A DNA stretch of 64,000 bases from Planctobacterium sp047947135. GTDB lineage: Bacteria > Pseudomonadota > Gammaproteobacteria > Enterobacterales > Alteromonadaceae. The DNA lies in NCBI GenBank assembly GCA_047947135.1, contig CP170457.1, positions 3,658,001 through 3,722,000 of the forward strand, read 5' to 3'. The translations under genes and the position numbers were made by a program. The notes below the pieces were generated by a model that was not told the DNA's origin, did no database searches, and saw nothing but the letters and a program-made list of their open reading frames with translations. Shown in pieces: positions 15,833 to 23,599 of this stretch (position 1 is its first letter; every line of letters begins with the position of its first letter).

Positions 15833-17566
15833 CTACATTCTATCGAGCGTAGCGATACCCAGTAAATCCAGACCTTTTTGCAACGTTTTCGCGGTAGCTT
15901 TAGACAACATCAAGCGGCTATTACGGGTTGTTTCATCCACATCAGATTTCAGAATAGGACACGCTTCGTAAAAGCTCATAAACAAACTCGCCAACTCATA
16001 CAAATATGTACACAATACATGTGGTGTTGCATCATTGGTAAGCTGATTGATAGCTTCAATAAACTGCCCCAACTTTAAAGCCAGCGCTTTTTCCTGTGGT
16101 GCAGTAACAACGACCTCATGCTCCAGTGTCATCATCTCGACATTGGCTTTGCGGAAAATGCCCGCCACACGGGTGAAAGCATACTGCAGGTAAGGGGCGG
16201 TATTGCCCTCAAAACTCAGCATGCTATCCCAGTTAAATATATAATCAGTGGTACGGTTTTTACTTAGGTCTGCATACTTAACGGCTGCAATTCCTACGGT
16301 ATTGGCGACATTTTCAATATCTGCCGACGACAAGTCTGAATCACGATCAGCGATAAGTTTTTGCGCGCGCTCTATTGCTTCATCTAATAAATCTGCAAGC
16401 TTGATAGTGCCACCCGTTCGGGTTTTAAAGGGTTTCCCGTCGGCACCTAACATCATCCCAAATGGACAGTGTTCATAACTGGTTTGTTCCCGGCAAAAGC
16501 CCGCTTTACGACCAACTATTTCAGTTTGTTTGAAGTGTAAGGCTTGTCTGGCATCCGTGAAAATCAGAATACGATCAGCATTGAGATCGAATGAACGGTA
16601 CTTCATGGCCGCTAAGTCAGTTGTCGAGTACAGGTACCCACCACCGGACTTTTGTACGATATACACCGCTGGTTTGCCTTCTTTATCAGCCAACTCTTCG
16701 ATAAAGACAACTTTTGCCCCAGCATCTTCAACTGCGATATTCTTCTCTTCAAGTTGTTGAATCACACCCGCCAACTGATCATTGTAGGCACTCTCGCCCA
16801 TTACATCATCGCGGCACAGCGTCACACCCAACTTTTGATACACTTCTTCACTATGGGCAATGGAAATATCAATAAACTTTTCCCACAGCGCCAAACAATC
16901 AGTGTCACCTTGCTGCAACTTAACCACCTGTGCTCTGGCTCTGTCAGCAAAACCGTCTTCTTCATCAAAACGGACCTTGGCTTCGCGATAAAAATCTTCC
17001 AGATCAGATAGCGCTGTTTCAGCTACTTCCTGTGCCAGTTTATCGCTGAAATGCGCCAGCAACATACCAAATTGCGTTCCCCAGTCACCCATATGATTCT
17101 GGCGAATGACCTTGTGACCCATAAACTCCAGAACCCGCACCACGGCATCGCCGATAATGGTGGAGCGTAAATGGCCAACGTGCATTTCCTTAGCCAGATT
17201 TGGCGACGAGTAGTCGACAACGATGGTTTTCGTTTCTTCCTGCGCAATACCAAGGCGCTCACTATCCGCTATCTGTTTTACCTGTTGCTGTAAAAATGCG
17301 GGGGATAAATGGATATTGATAAAGCCAGGACCGGCAATCTCCAGTTTTTCCACCAGATCATCAAGCTCAACAGCATCAACAATAGACTGGGCAATATCAC
17401 GTGGCTTTTGCTTTAATGCTTTCGCCAGCGCCATTGCGCCATTAAACTGATAGTCACCGAAACCGGATTTGGTGCTTTGAGTCAAAGGTGCGGGTGCATT
17501 TTCAGGAGCACCAATCTTTTGTAATGCGTCTTTAAAACGCGTTAGCAGCAATTGTTGGATATTCAT
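15833..17566 (-). CDS. argS: Arginyl-tRNA synthetase
   Basis: A 577-residue class I synthetase that charges tRNA-Arg. The N-terminal additional domain (about 1-85) ends with FINIHLSPAFLQQQ. The HIGH-type motif is HVGHLRSTIIGDAVVRVL (about 131-148), preceded by VVDYSSPNLAKEMH. The C-terminal helical DALR anticodon-binding domain starts near LQYAFTRVAGIFRKA and ends at GLDLLGIATLDRM. As usual for ArgRS no strict KMSKS is seen. Length equals the E. coli enzyme. It sits 12 bases downstream of prfC, so both are probably transcribed together. Its terminator is split by the IS4 element. Confidence 0.97.
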   Translation of the reverse strand: MNIQQLLLTRFKDALQKIGAPENAPAPLTQSTKSGFGDYQFNGAMALAKALKQKPRDIAQSIVDAVELDDLVEKLEIAGPGFINIHLSPAFLQQQVKQIADSERLGIAQEETKTIVVDYSSPNLAKEMHVGHLRSTIIGDAVVRVLEFMGHKVIRQNHMGDWGTQFGMLLAHFSDKLAQEVAETALSDLEDFYREAKVRFDEEDGFADRARAQVVKLQQGDTDCLALWEKFIDISIAHSEEVYQKLGVTLCRDDVMGESAYNDQLAGVIQQLEEKNIAVEDAGAKVVFIEELADKEGKPAVYIVQKSGGGYLYSTTDLAAMKYRSFDLNADRILIFTDARQALHFKQTEIVGRKAGFCREQTSYEHCPFGMMLGADGKPFKTRTGGTIKLADLLDEAIERAQKLIADRDSDLSSADIENVANTVGIAAVKYADLSKNRTTDYIFNWDSMLSFEGNTAPYLQYAFTRVAGIFRKANVEMMTLEHEVVVTAPQEKALALKLGQFIEAINQLTNDATPHVLCTYLYELASLFMSFYEACPILKSDVDETTRNSRLMLSKATAKTLQKGLDLLGIATLDRM

Positions 17567-17578
17567 AATAGTCTCTTG

Positions 17579-19165
17579 TTAGTGCTCTCTGGTATGCGTG
17601 AACTCGATATCAGGATGACGTTCCTGAGTGATAGACAGATTCACCATAGTAGGTGCGATGTATGTCAAATTATCACCACCGTCCAGTGCCAGATTAGCTT
17701 CCGACTTGCGCCGTAACTCGTCCAGTTTCTTCTCATCATTTGAGTAGACCCATCGCGCCGTAGCGACATTGATGCCTTCATAAATCGCATCGACATTGTA
17801 TTCTGCTTTTAATCGGGCCACGACAACATCAAACTGAAGTACACCTACTGCTCCTACAATTAAGTCATTATTTATCAGAGGTCTGAATACCTGAACGGCA
17901 CCTTCCTCAGATAACTGAATCAGGCCTTTTTGCAATTGCTTTTGTTTCATTGGATCCCGCAAGCGGATACGTTTGAACAATTCCGGGGCAAAGTTTGGGA
18001 TACCGGTAAACTGCAGCTTTTCCCCTGCTGTAAAGGTATCACCGATTTGAATCGTGCCATGGTTATGCAATCCGATGATATCACCAGCATAGGCTTCTTC
18101 CAGGGCTGAACGGTCCCCTGCCAGAAACGTCACCGCATCCGATATGCGCACGTCCTTGCCGATTCTTGGCTGATGCATTTTCATGCCTTTTTCATACTTA
18201 CCGGAGACGATACGACAAAAAGCGATACGATCCCGGTGTTTAGGATCCATATTGGCCTGAATTTTAAAAATAAAGCCCGAAAACTTTTCTTCATCCGGAC
18301 TCACCGCACGATCATGCGTTTCACGAGATTGAGGCTTTGGTGCCCACTCAGTCAGACCATCGAGCATGTGATCGACACCAAAATTACCAAGGGCGGTACC
18401 GAAAAACACGGGAGTTAACTCACCCGCCAGAAACTCATCCAAATCAAATTCATGGGACGCACCGAGTACCAGCTCCAACATATCCCTTAACTCATCGGCA
18501 TAGCTGCCAATAGCATCATCCAGTTCAGGGTTATCCAGTCCTTTGATTATGCGACTGTCCTGTATCGTGTTTCCCTGCCCCGTTTTGTACAATATAGTTT
18601 CATCTCGCAGCAGGTGATAGACACCTTTAAATTCTTTGCCCATGCCAATTGGCCAGGTGACCGGTGCACATTTTATCTTGAGGACATCCTCGACCTCATC
18701 CAATAACTCGATTGGATCGCGGGTATCCCGGTCAAGCTTGTTCATAAAGGTAATGATAGGCGTTGTGCGCAGGCGGGTAACTTCCATCAACTTGATGGTT
18801 CTGGCCTCGACACCTTTCGCAGAATCAATGACCATTAAACAGGAGTCAACGGCGGTCAGGGTTCGATAAGTATCTTCAGAGAAGTCTTCGTGCCCAGGGG
18901 TATCCAAAAGATTGACCAGTTTGTCACGATATGGGAATTGCATAACCGAGGTGGTCACCGATATTCCCCGCTCTTTCTCCATTTCCATCCAGTCAGACTT
19001 GGCGTGTTGCCCACTCTTTTTGCCCTTTACAGTACCCGCTGTTTTTAGGGCATTACCGAATAACAATACCTTTTCAGTAATCGTGGTTTTACCCGCATCC
19101 GGGTGCGAGATGATAGCAAAAGTCCTTCGCTTATTGATTTCATTGAGAAAATTGCTATCTGCCAT
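17579..19165 (-). CDS. prfC: Peptide chain release factor 3
   Basis: A 528-residue translational GTPase that removes RF1 and RF2 from the ribosome after termination. The G domain shows the P-loop SHPDAGKTT (about 20-28), the RF3-type GISVTTSVMQF, DTPGHEDFSEDTYRTLTAVD (G3) and NKLDRD (G4). It is followed by the beta-barrel domain 2 and the domain 3 segment EGAVQVFRPL. Length matches E. coli RF3 (529). In E. coli prfC lies close to rimI and holD; here an accessory island separates them. argS follows after 12 bases. Confidence 0.97.
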   Translation of the reverse strand: MADSNFLNEINKRRTFAIISHPDAGKTTITEKVLLFGNALKTAGTVKGKKSGQHAKSDWMEMEKERGISVTTSVMQFPYRDKLVNLLDTPGHEDFSEDTYRTLTAVDSCLMVIDSAKGVEARTIKLMEVTRLRTTPIITFMNKLDRDTRDPIELLDEVEDVLKIKCAPVTWPIGMGKEFKGVYHLLRDETILYKTGQGNTIQDSRIIKGLDNPELDDAIGSYADELRDMLELVLGASHEFDLDEFLAGELTPVFFGTALGNFGVDHMLDGLTEWAPKPQSRETHDRAVSPDEEKFSGFIFKIQANMDPKHRDRIAFCRIVSGKYEKGMKMHQPRIGKDVRISDAVTFLAGDRSALEEAYAGDIIGLHNHGTIQIGDTFTAGEKLQFTGIPNFAPELFKRIRLRDPMKQKQLQKGLIQLSEEGAVQVFRPLINNDLIVGAVGVLQFDVVVARLKAEYNVDAIYEGINVATARWVYSNDEKKLDELRRKSEANLALDGGDNLTYIAPTMVNLSITQERHPDIEFTHTREH

Positions 19166-19214
19166 ACATCAAAAACCCTTATTTACACCTAAATTTACAC
19201 CCGTTTGGATCAAC

Positions 19215-19292
19215 CACTTTTTATGCTTTAAAAAGTGAACCTCGGTATCTATGCATTAGATACCGTTTTTTCAATACGCCATCAGCGTATTG
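19215..19292. other. Three consecutive perfect stem-loops
   Basis: Three hairpins follow one another between prfC and the next gene: CACTTTTT/AAAAAGTG (19215-19237), CGGTATCTA/TAGATACCG (19243-19265, followed by TTTTTT) and CAATACGC/GCGTATTG (19272-19292). The middle one has terminator form on the plus strand. On the minus strand they lie after mobile mystery protein A and could protect or end its mRNA, or mark a lost element end. Confidence 0.6.
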
Positions 19293-19305
19293 AGGTCTGC
19301 TGTGC

Positions 19306-19788
19306 TTATTCTTCGTTCCAGAAGTCTGAAGGCATCTTATCCATGATTTGCGCAGCAACACGCTCAATCTCATATTCAAGCTGCTCTTTGCTGAGCGTTT
19401 GGCCTTCCAGCGTCATATGCGTAGAGGCCGCATTAACCTGCTCGCGCGCTTTTTCTAGAGCGCGCTGTTTAATGACATCTTCCACATTGTGTTTTGGCAC
19501 GATGGCGTACACAAAGTGGCAATCCATCGCTTCGGCCATGGCCTGCATGGATTTTAATGTCACGCTGCCTTGCGGCTCGTCTTGCTCTGCTTTGAAAACT
19601 CTCGCTTTGGTTACACCCAGCTTTTTCGCAAGCCGCGTACCTGTCATACCCAGTGCAGTTCGCACGGTTCTTAACCATCCTTCTTCAGGAAGACCGTGGT
19701 TAGGTTGTATAGCAACGTCACCAAACTGACTGACAGCTTGATTAACTCTGTCTCGATATTGCTTGGCAACTATCTTGTCTATACTCAC
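19306..19788 (-). CDS. Mobile mystery protein A (XRE-type helix-turn-helix)
   Basis: A 160-residue protein matching the mobile mystery protein A family (TIGR02612). It has an N-terminal helix, the helix-turn-helix TALGMTGTRLAKKLGVTKARVFKAE (about 43-67), and the diagnostic following stretch GSVTLKSMQAMAEAMDCHFVYAIVP (about 73-97). The start is a GTG at 19788 with AAAGG upstream. In most genomes it is followed by a Fic-domain partner, mobile mystery protein B; here only 140 bases with hairpins separate it from prfC and no partner is present, so it is an orphan. It is probably an autoregulating DNA-binding antitoxin-like protein. Confidence 0.85.
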   Translation of the reverse strand: MSIDKIVAKQYRDRVNQAVSQFGDVAIQPNHGLPEEGWLRTVRTALGMTGTRLAKKLGVTKARVFKAEQDEPQGSVTLKSMQAMAEAMDCHFVYAIVPKHNVEDVIKQRALEKAREQVNAASTHMTLEGQTLSKEQLEYEIERVAAQIMDKMPSDFWNEE

Positions 19789-19816
19789 CGCTTACCTTTG
19801 TGTATGACACTGCTTG

Positions 19817-19875
19817 AAAAGTATACATATTTATATACTATAACGCCTTTTTAGTCAATAAATATGTATACTTTT
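19817..19875 (-). promoter_or_regulatory. Promoter framed by a 16-base inverted repeat
   Basis: AAAAGTATACATATTT (19817-19832) and AAATATGTATACTTTT (19860-19875) are perfect inverted copies with a 27-base centre. Between and overlapping them on the minus strand lie TTGACT (19853-19858) and TATAAA (19830-19835) with a 17-base spacer. Each arm contains GTATAC. It is very likely the operator through which mobile mystery protein A controls itself. Confidence 0.75.
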
Positions 19876-19889
19876 TTAACGTCCAATCG

Positions 19890-21116
19890 TCAGCGCAAAG
19901 GCACGTCTCGCAAGTGTTTATCGATTGCGTCGATCATGTCTTTGGTCAGCGGCAAATGGGTTTTCTCTTTCGCCCATACCTCATGAAAGCCTTCCACCGT
20001 TTGCTTTGCTGTATCCAGCACCAGCTTCTCTTGCAGCATGGCTTTGGCGGCTAAATGCGATAGCTCGTCAAAAGTAAAATCACTGAATTTCTTGCTACGA
20101 CTGACGTTTAGCGCTGCGCTATTGTCAGGAATATAAGGAATAGTCGAAACAAAATCATAAGCAGGCGCAATGGATGCCGTGCGTTTATCTTTATAAATCA
20201 CTGACCAGTTTTTAAGGTGCATATCGGCATTGCCGATCAGCGTATTAAACACCAGCCTGCGGATAAACTCGGCGATATCCTGTTCTTTTCCTTCTATGCC
20301 GATAACCTGCGCGATATTGCGCATACTGGCTTTCTTGTATTTATCCTGAGGGTATACGCCGAAAACCTGCGCAAAGTCTTCAACATGAATTGCCTGCCCA
20401 TTGGCGCGGTCAAAGCGTTTAATCGCAAAAGCGCTATTACCAAACTTGCCAAGGCCTTCGGGGATATTGGCGATCTCATCAATCGGCCGTAGCTGAGTTT
20501 CAGGTACGTCCATACCCAACATGCGCGCCAATTCCATCATTGAATATTCGTTTTCTGGCACAGCCCCAAAGCGAGATGATGGTAATTTCACTATCCATGA
20601 ACCGCCAGTACCGGAGGCAGGAATAGTCAATCCTCCACTGGCATGCTGCACGGCTGAAAATTTTAGCTGCACTCCCGCCAAAGAAAAGCGCATAGGCGCT
20701 TCGTGCTTGCCCTCTTCTTCGATATCTTCATGCACGTTGGGCGGCAATGCCTCACCATCAGCAGGCACAACCGTAATGGCTCCCGCTAAATCTTGCCCCA
20801 ATACCCAAAGTAAGAAAAATTCCCGTGCAGGGTTTACCCCTGCACGCTCGGCCAGATAGTTGCGCATTGTTTCTTCTGGCAACAGATTGGAAAAAAACGG
20901 TATTAACCTAGTTTGGGTTACTCTGAAATTGTTAATGAGGTTGCCAAGCGCATCCTTGAATCCAAGCCCTAAGACAGGCCGCGCTTTATCGTTGGCATAG
21001 GCATCTGTGAAGGCAAAAAGCGTTCTGTCATTACCGACATTGGTGATGGTCGCGATAGGTTCGCCATAGAGCAGCACATTGAGTGTGGAAACATTATTGG
21101 ATACAGGATTATTCAT
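19890..21116 (-). CDS. hipA: HipA-type serine/threonine kinase toxin
   Basis: A 408-residue HipA-family kinase; the E. coli relative phosphorylates glutamyl-tRNA synthetase and induces persistence. Visible parts are the N-terminal couple_hipA domain (about 10-110), the HipA segments RFSLAGVQLKFSAV and GSWIVKLPSSRFGAVPENE, the ATP-binding region FAIKRFDR, the catalytic loop LIGNADMHLKNWSVI and the metal-binding ASIAPAYDFVST. All key acidic and lysine residues seem intact. The ATG at 21116 overlaps the hipB stop and has GAGG 9 bases upstream; two start codons further upstream are too close to it. It lies in an island between prfC and rimI. Confidence 0.9.
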   Translation of the reverse strand: MNNPVSNNVSTLNVLLYGEPIATITNVGNDRTLFAFTDAYANDKARPVLGLGFKDALGNLINNFRVTQTRLIPFFSNLLPEETMRNYLAERAGVNPAREFFLLWVLGQDLAGAITVVPADGEALPPNVHEDIEEEGKHEAPMRFSLAGVQLKFSAVQHASGGLTIPASGTGGSWIVKLPSSRFGAVPENEYSMMELARMLGMDVPETQLRPIDEIANIPEGLGKFGNSAFAIKRFDRANGQAIHVEDFAQVFGVYPQDKYKKASMRNIAQVIGIEGKEQDIAEFIRRLVFNTLIGNADMHLKNWSVIYKDKRTASIAPAYDFVSTIPYIPDNSAALNVSRSKKFSDFTFDELSHLAAKAMLQEKLVLDTAKQTVEGFHEVWAKEKTHLPLTKDMIDAIDKHLRDVPLR

Positions 21117-21420
21117 CTGCATCACCCTCTAAGCTATAGGCTGGGGTAACCTGCTCCCCATCGTCATCATGCCCTTGGGCGCTACGAATAATCGACTTAA
21201 TGGCTGGTACTGACTTTTTAGGCGCGACAAATAGCTCTAAATCAAGCACACGCGCCAAAGCGATCAAACTGGATACGCGCAGGTCAACGCCGCCTGACTC
21301 GATTTTAGAGATATGGCTTTGCGGCACGCCAGAACGGGCGCTTAGCTCCCGCTGGCTAAAGCCCTTTCGCGCACGCGCCTCTCGCAAGCTTTCCAATATT
21401 TGATCGGTTATATAACTCAT
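21109..21420 (-). CDS. hipB: HipB-type XRE antitoxin
   Basis: A 103-residue antitoxin with an XRE helix-turn-helix at about 10-62 (RKGFSQRELSARSGVPQSHISKIESGG) and an unstructured acidic tail (DDDGEQVTPAYSLEGDADE) suited to rapid proteolysis. Its stop overlaps the hipA start, so the genes are translationally coupled. As in other hipBA operons it should neutralise HipA and repress the operon, here through the TTGATA-type repeats upstream. Confidence 0.9.
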   Translation of the reverse strand: MSYITDQILESLREARARKGFSQRELSARSGVPQSHISKIESGGVDLRVSSLIALARVLDLELFVAPKKSVPAIKSIIRSAQGHDDDGEQVTPAYSLEGDADE

Positions 21421-21422
21421 AC

Positions 21423-21444
21423 TTGATACATCTTTCTATATCAA
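21423..21444 (-). promoter_or_regulatory. Probable HipB operator
   Basis: TTGATACA (21423-21430) and TATATCAA (21437-21444) form a dyad with 7 of 8 matching positions and a 6-base centre, directly upstream of hipB. Two further half-sites, TTGATATA at 21497-21504 and 21529-21536, lie upstream, which gives a multi-site control region. Confidence 0.55.
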
Positions 21445-21584
21445 TGAAATACTAATATCTATAAATCTATATCACACACCACCAAAAGACTCAAGATTGA
21501 TATACTTTAACGCATCAAAAACACAGTCTTGATATATTTTAATATATAAATCTAGCATCAGGCACAGGTTTAGCTGCCTCATGT

Positions 21585-21607
21585 TTTACGGCGCTAACCG
21601 CCGTAAA
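21585..21607. repeat. Perfect 9-bp stem-loop
   Basis: TTTACGGCG and CGCCGTAAA enclose the loop CTAAC. It lies in the non-coding part of the island beside a second short stem (TTAAACC/GGTTTAA, 21619-21636). Function unknown. Confidence 0.55.
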
Positions 21608-21665
21608 CAAAAATATTCTTAAACCGCATGGTTTAAAAAAATGGCGATAGCCAGCATTATTTAAA

Positions 21666-21750
21666 CTTTTGGGGCTCAGCTTGACGACAGCGGAGGCAAG
21701 ACAAGCGAAGCATGAGCGATTTAGGCCGCAAGGCCACTGAGCCCCAAAAG
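21666..21750. repeat. 85-bp structure closed by a 14-bp perfect inverted repeat
   Basis: CTTTTGGGGCTCAG (21666-21679) and CTGAGCCCCAAAAG (21737-21750) are exact inverted copies. The 57-base inner part is purine-rich and holds a GGCC-GCAA-GGCC hairpin. This could be a structured RNA, a replication or transfer site of a former plasmid or ICE, or the end of a lost element. It lacks integron attC core sites. Confidence 0.6.
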
Positions 21751-21800
21751 CGCGCCGGAATTTAAGCCCTCACCTTACGGCAAGGGCTCAATGCGGAAGC

Positions 21801-22161
21801 TTAATGATTCAAAAAAATATGCACTTCCTGATAACCTGTTTCGATGGTGAATACATCACTACCAAGCTCCATATCACGCCCCATTTTTTCATAGTCGATA
21901 TTAAAGGCTAAAGGCTCTGAAATCTGTGTGGTTTCCTCGGTCAGCTATTCGGCATAATCCACAAATGAGGCGTAACAGCCACAATAATTTTCTTCGATAG
22001 CTATTTGTGCATCTTCCATGCTCAGCAATAAAACACGCAATTTCATGCGTATTGTTTTCTAAGCTTCCTGTGCGGCAGTGAACTGTCTCTAAGAATGGCC
22101 CCATTCTTAATGAAAAAACATGGTTCTCGTGAAGTTTTCGTGTGTGATTAGCATAAAACAC
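21801..22161 (-). pseudogene. Decayed ArdA-type antirestriction gene
   Basis: The 82 codons of 21801-22046 end in a segment typical of the ArdA C-terminus: AQIAIEENYCGCYASFVDYAE, then PLAFNIDYEKMGRDMEL and DVFTIETGYQEVHIF. An in-frame TAG follows VDYAE. Upstream, a different frame (to about 22161) contains HEIACFIAEHG, which fits the preceding ArdA helix, so a deletion or frameshift separates the parts. ArdA mimics DNA to block type I restriction and is carried by conjugative elements. The gene is clearly inactive and points to a mobile origin for the island. Identification rests on remembered family motifs. Confidence 0.6.
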
Positions 22162-22352
22162 AGTAAACCGACATTATTAAATGTAGTGATTGCCTCATGT
22201 TATCACAAATAAAAAATTTACCTTTTTTAATTAGCTTTAATTCGTGATGCCTTTGAATGTATTTTAACGAAAAACCGGCGTTCTGGTTTTGCAGCCCTTC
22301 TGGTTGTTTAGATTGGTCTGGAATGAGAAAATAACTTTTTACCAAAACAGGT
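22162..22352. other. Non-coding stretch between ardA remnant and rimI
   Basis: AT-rich sequence without a supported gene. It probably contains the right junction of the accessory island with the ancestral holD-rimI region, but no obvious direct repeat marking the junction was found. Confidence 0.35.
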
Positions 22353-22802
22353 CTAACAACCCAGTTCCAGTTTCATGATCAAGGCATCTTCTTTGCCACC
22401 CTCGGCAGGGTAATAGTCTTTGCGTGTTTCAATCAATTGAAAGTCGAAGTCCTGATACATTTTTATCGCTGCCGCGTTCGACTGTCTGACTTCCAGCCAC
22501 GCTTCCTGCGCCTGTTTGGCGTTACACTCCCGAAGAAAGCGTTGCAGAAGCAGCTTTCCTAAGCCGTTGCCACGCATTGACTCATCTATTCCAATATCCA
22601 TTAACGTAGCTTCGACACTTACCAGCAGCCCCACGTAGTAGCCAGTCACCTGATCGTCCATCAGTAATTGCTCAGCAAAATAAGGTGGTGTTAAACAGTC
22701 TTTGAACATGTTTTCCGACCACGGAAAAGCATGGCATTGCCGTTGTAATTGAAACGCAGACGAGTAGTTCGCCTCATCAATTTTTGTAAAGTCCAGATTC
22801 AT
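22353..22802 (-). CDS. rimI: Ribosomal protein S18 alanine N-acetyltransferase
   Basis: A 149-residue GNAT enzyme that acetylates the N-terminal alanine of ribosomal protein S18. RimI features are the early FPWSENMFKDCL segment, the acetyl-CoA loop RGNGLGKLLLQRFL (about 76-89) and EAWLEVRQSNAAAIKMYQDFDFQLIETRKDYYP, the family's most conserved block. The ATG at 22802 overlaps the upstream holD stop (ATGA), giving the holD-rimI pair known from enterobacteria, and supports this start over one further upstream. Confidence 0.93.
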   Translation of the reverse strand: MNLDFTKIDEANYSSAFQLQRQCHAFPWSENMFKDCLTPPYFAEQLLMDDQVTGYYVGLLVSVEATLMDIGIDESMRGNGLGKLLLQRFLRECNAKQAQEAWLEVRQSNAAAIKMYQDFDFQLIETRKDYYPAEGGKEDALIMKLELGC

Positions 22803-23218
22803 CGGGTTGTTTTTAACAGATTCCACAAGGACTTTTTCACGGCAATGATGTCTGGCTCGTTTTCATTCACAATGCCAACAGCGGCTTCATACTGCTCTAT
22901 TGGGTTTGTCATCACGGTGAGCGTCACATCCATTTCCTGCATAACGCGAGTGATGTCATTCTGTGTTTGTTCGGGCAATAAATCCCAGTTTGATGGTGTG
23001 ATACCGATCTCACATTGGATGACTTCGGGTGTTGATTGCACGACTTGTTTTGCTTCAGGAGGAACAGGCAGAGCCGAAGGCTTCTCTTCATTTTTTATTT
23101 CAGGTGTTTTTTCTGCAGACTCGTCCTGAGATTTGTTCCAAATAAAGTCCTCATTAGCTTGCCAACAGGAAATACCTAGTTGCCCCAGGGTAGCCTTTTG
23201 CAACGATGTTAATGGCAT
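22799..23218 (-). CDS. holD: DNA polymerase III psi subunit
   Basis: A 139-residue protein identified by position directly before rimI (4-base overlap) and by its psi-like N-terminus, LQKATLGQLGISCWQ, which in E. coli psi binds the chi subunit and links clamp loader to SSB. The middle (about 35-65) is a Pro/Glu/Lys-rich linker, and the C-terminal part (70-139) carries the fold with the conserved LLPEQTQNDI segment. Psi proteins diverge quickly, so the call depends on gene order as much as on sequence. Confidence 0.8.
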   Translation of the reverse strand: MPLTSLQKATLGQLGISCWQANEDFIWNKSQDESAEKTPEIKNEEKPSALPVPPEAKQVVQSTPEVIQCEIGITPSNWDLLPEQTQNDITRVMQEMDVTLTVMTNPIEQYEAAVGIVNENEPDIIAVKKSLWNLLKTTR

Positions 23219-23599
23219 GACCTATCACCTGTAAAATAGTAGCTAATATGGTGGGATTGAGACATATCTGAGGGATTACGCATCAAACTGTAACTTTCCG
23301 TGCGGTAAAGCTCCACACTGACTTAAAGCTAGATTACCAAAAAGACATAGGCTTGCCTATATTGGCTTAGCGAAAAGTTAACTATCCATTCAGGAAGACG
23401 TGGTAAAAATATGGGCGGTATCCAAACCGCCCAGTTGTGTTCAACCTGAATTAATCAGTGGACCGCACTAAATAAAAGGTAACAGCATGAAAATACGGAA
23501 TACTTCGAATGCGCCGTGGTTCATTCATCAGGTGAGTCTGCTACAACATGCATAGCAGCCCTGGCAGCTATGCAAGTTGTCCAACTGATTATGTCAGGT
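23219..23599. other. Spacer with two hairpins and a short leader-like frame
   Basis: GGGCGGT/ACCGCCC forms a hairpin near 23414-23433. A 13-bp stem with one mismatch (23544-23556 with 23567-23579) lies 20 bases past the stop of the glucanase gene; it could stabilise or end that mRNA but has no T-run. A 22-codon plus-strand frame (23487-23555) has an AAGG site but no recognisable product. Confidence 0.4.

Noticed and set aside
19890..21125. hipA starting at 21125 or 21122
   Set aside because: Those start codons lie too close to the GAGG ribosome-binding site; 21116 has proper spacing and overlaps the hipB stop.
21666..21750. Integron attC site
   Set aside because: The imperfect pairing and GTTRRRY/RYYYAAC core sites of attC are missing, and no integrase or cassette array is nearby.
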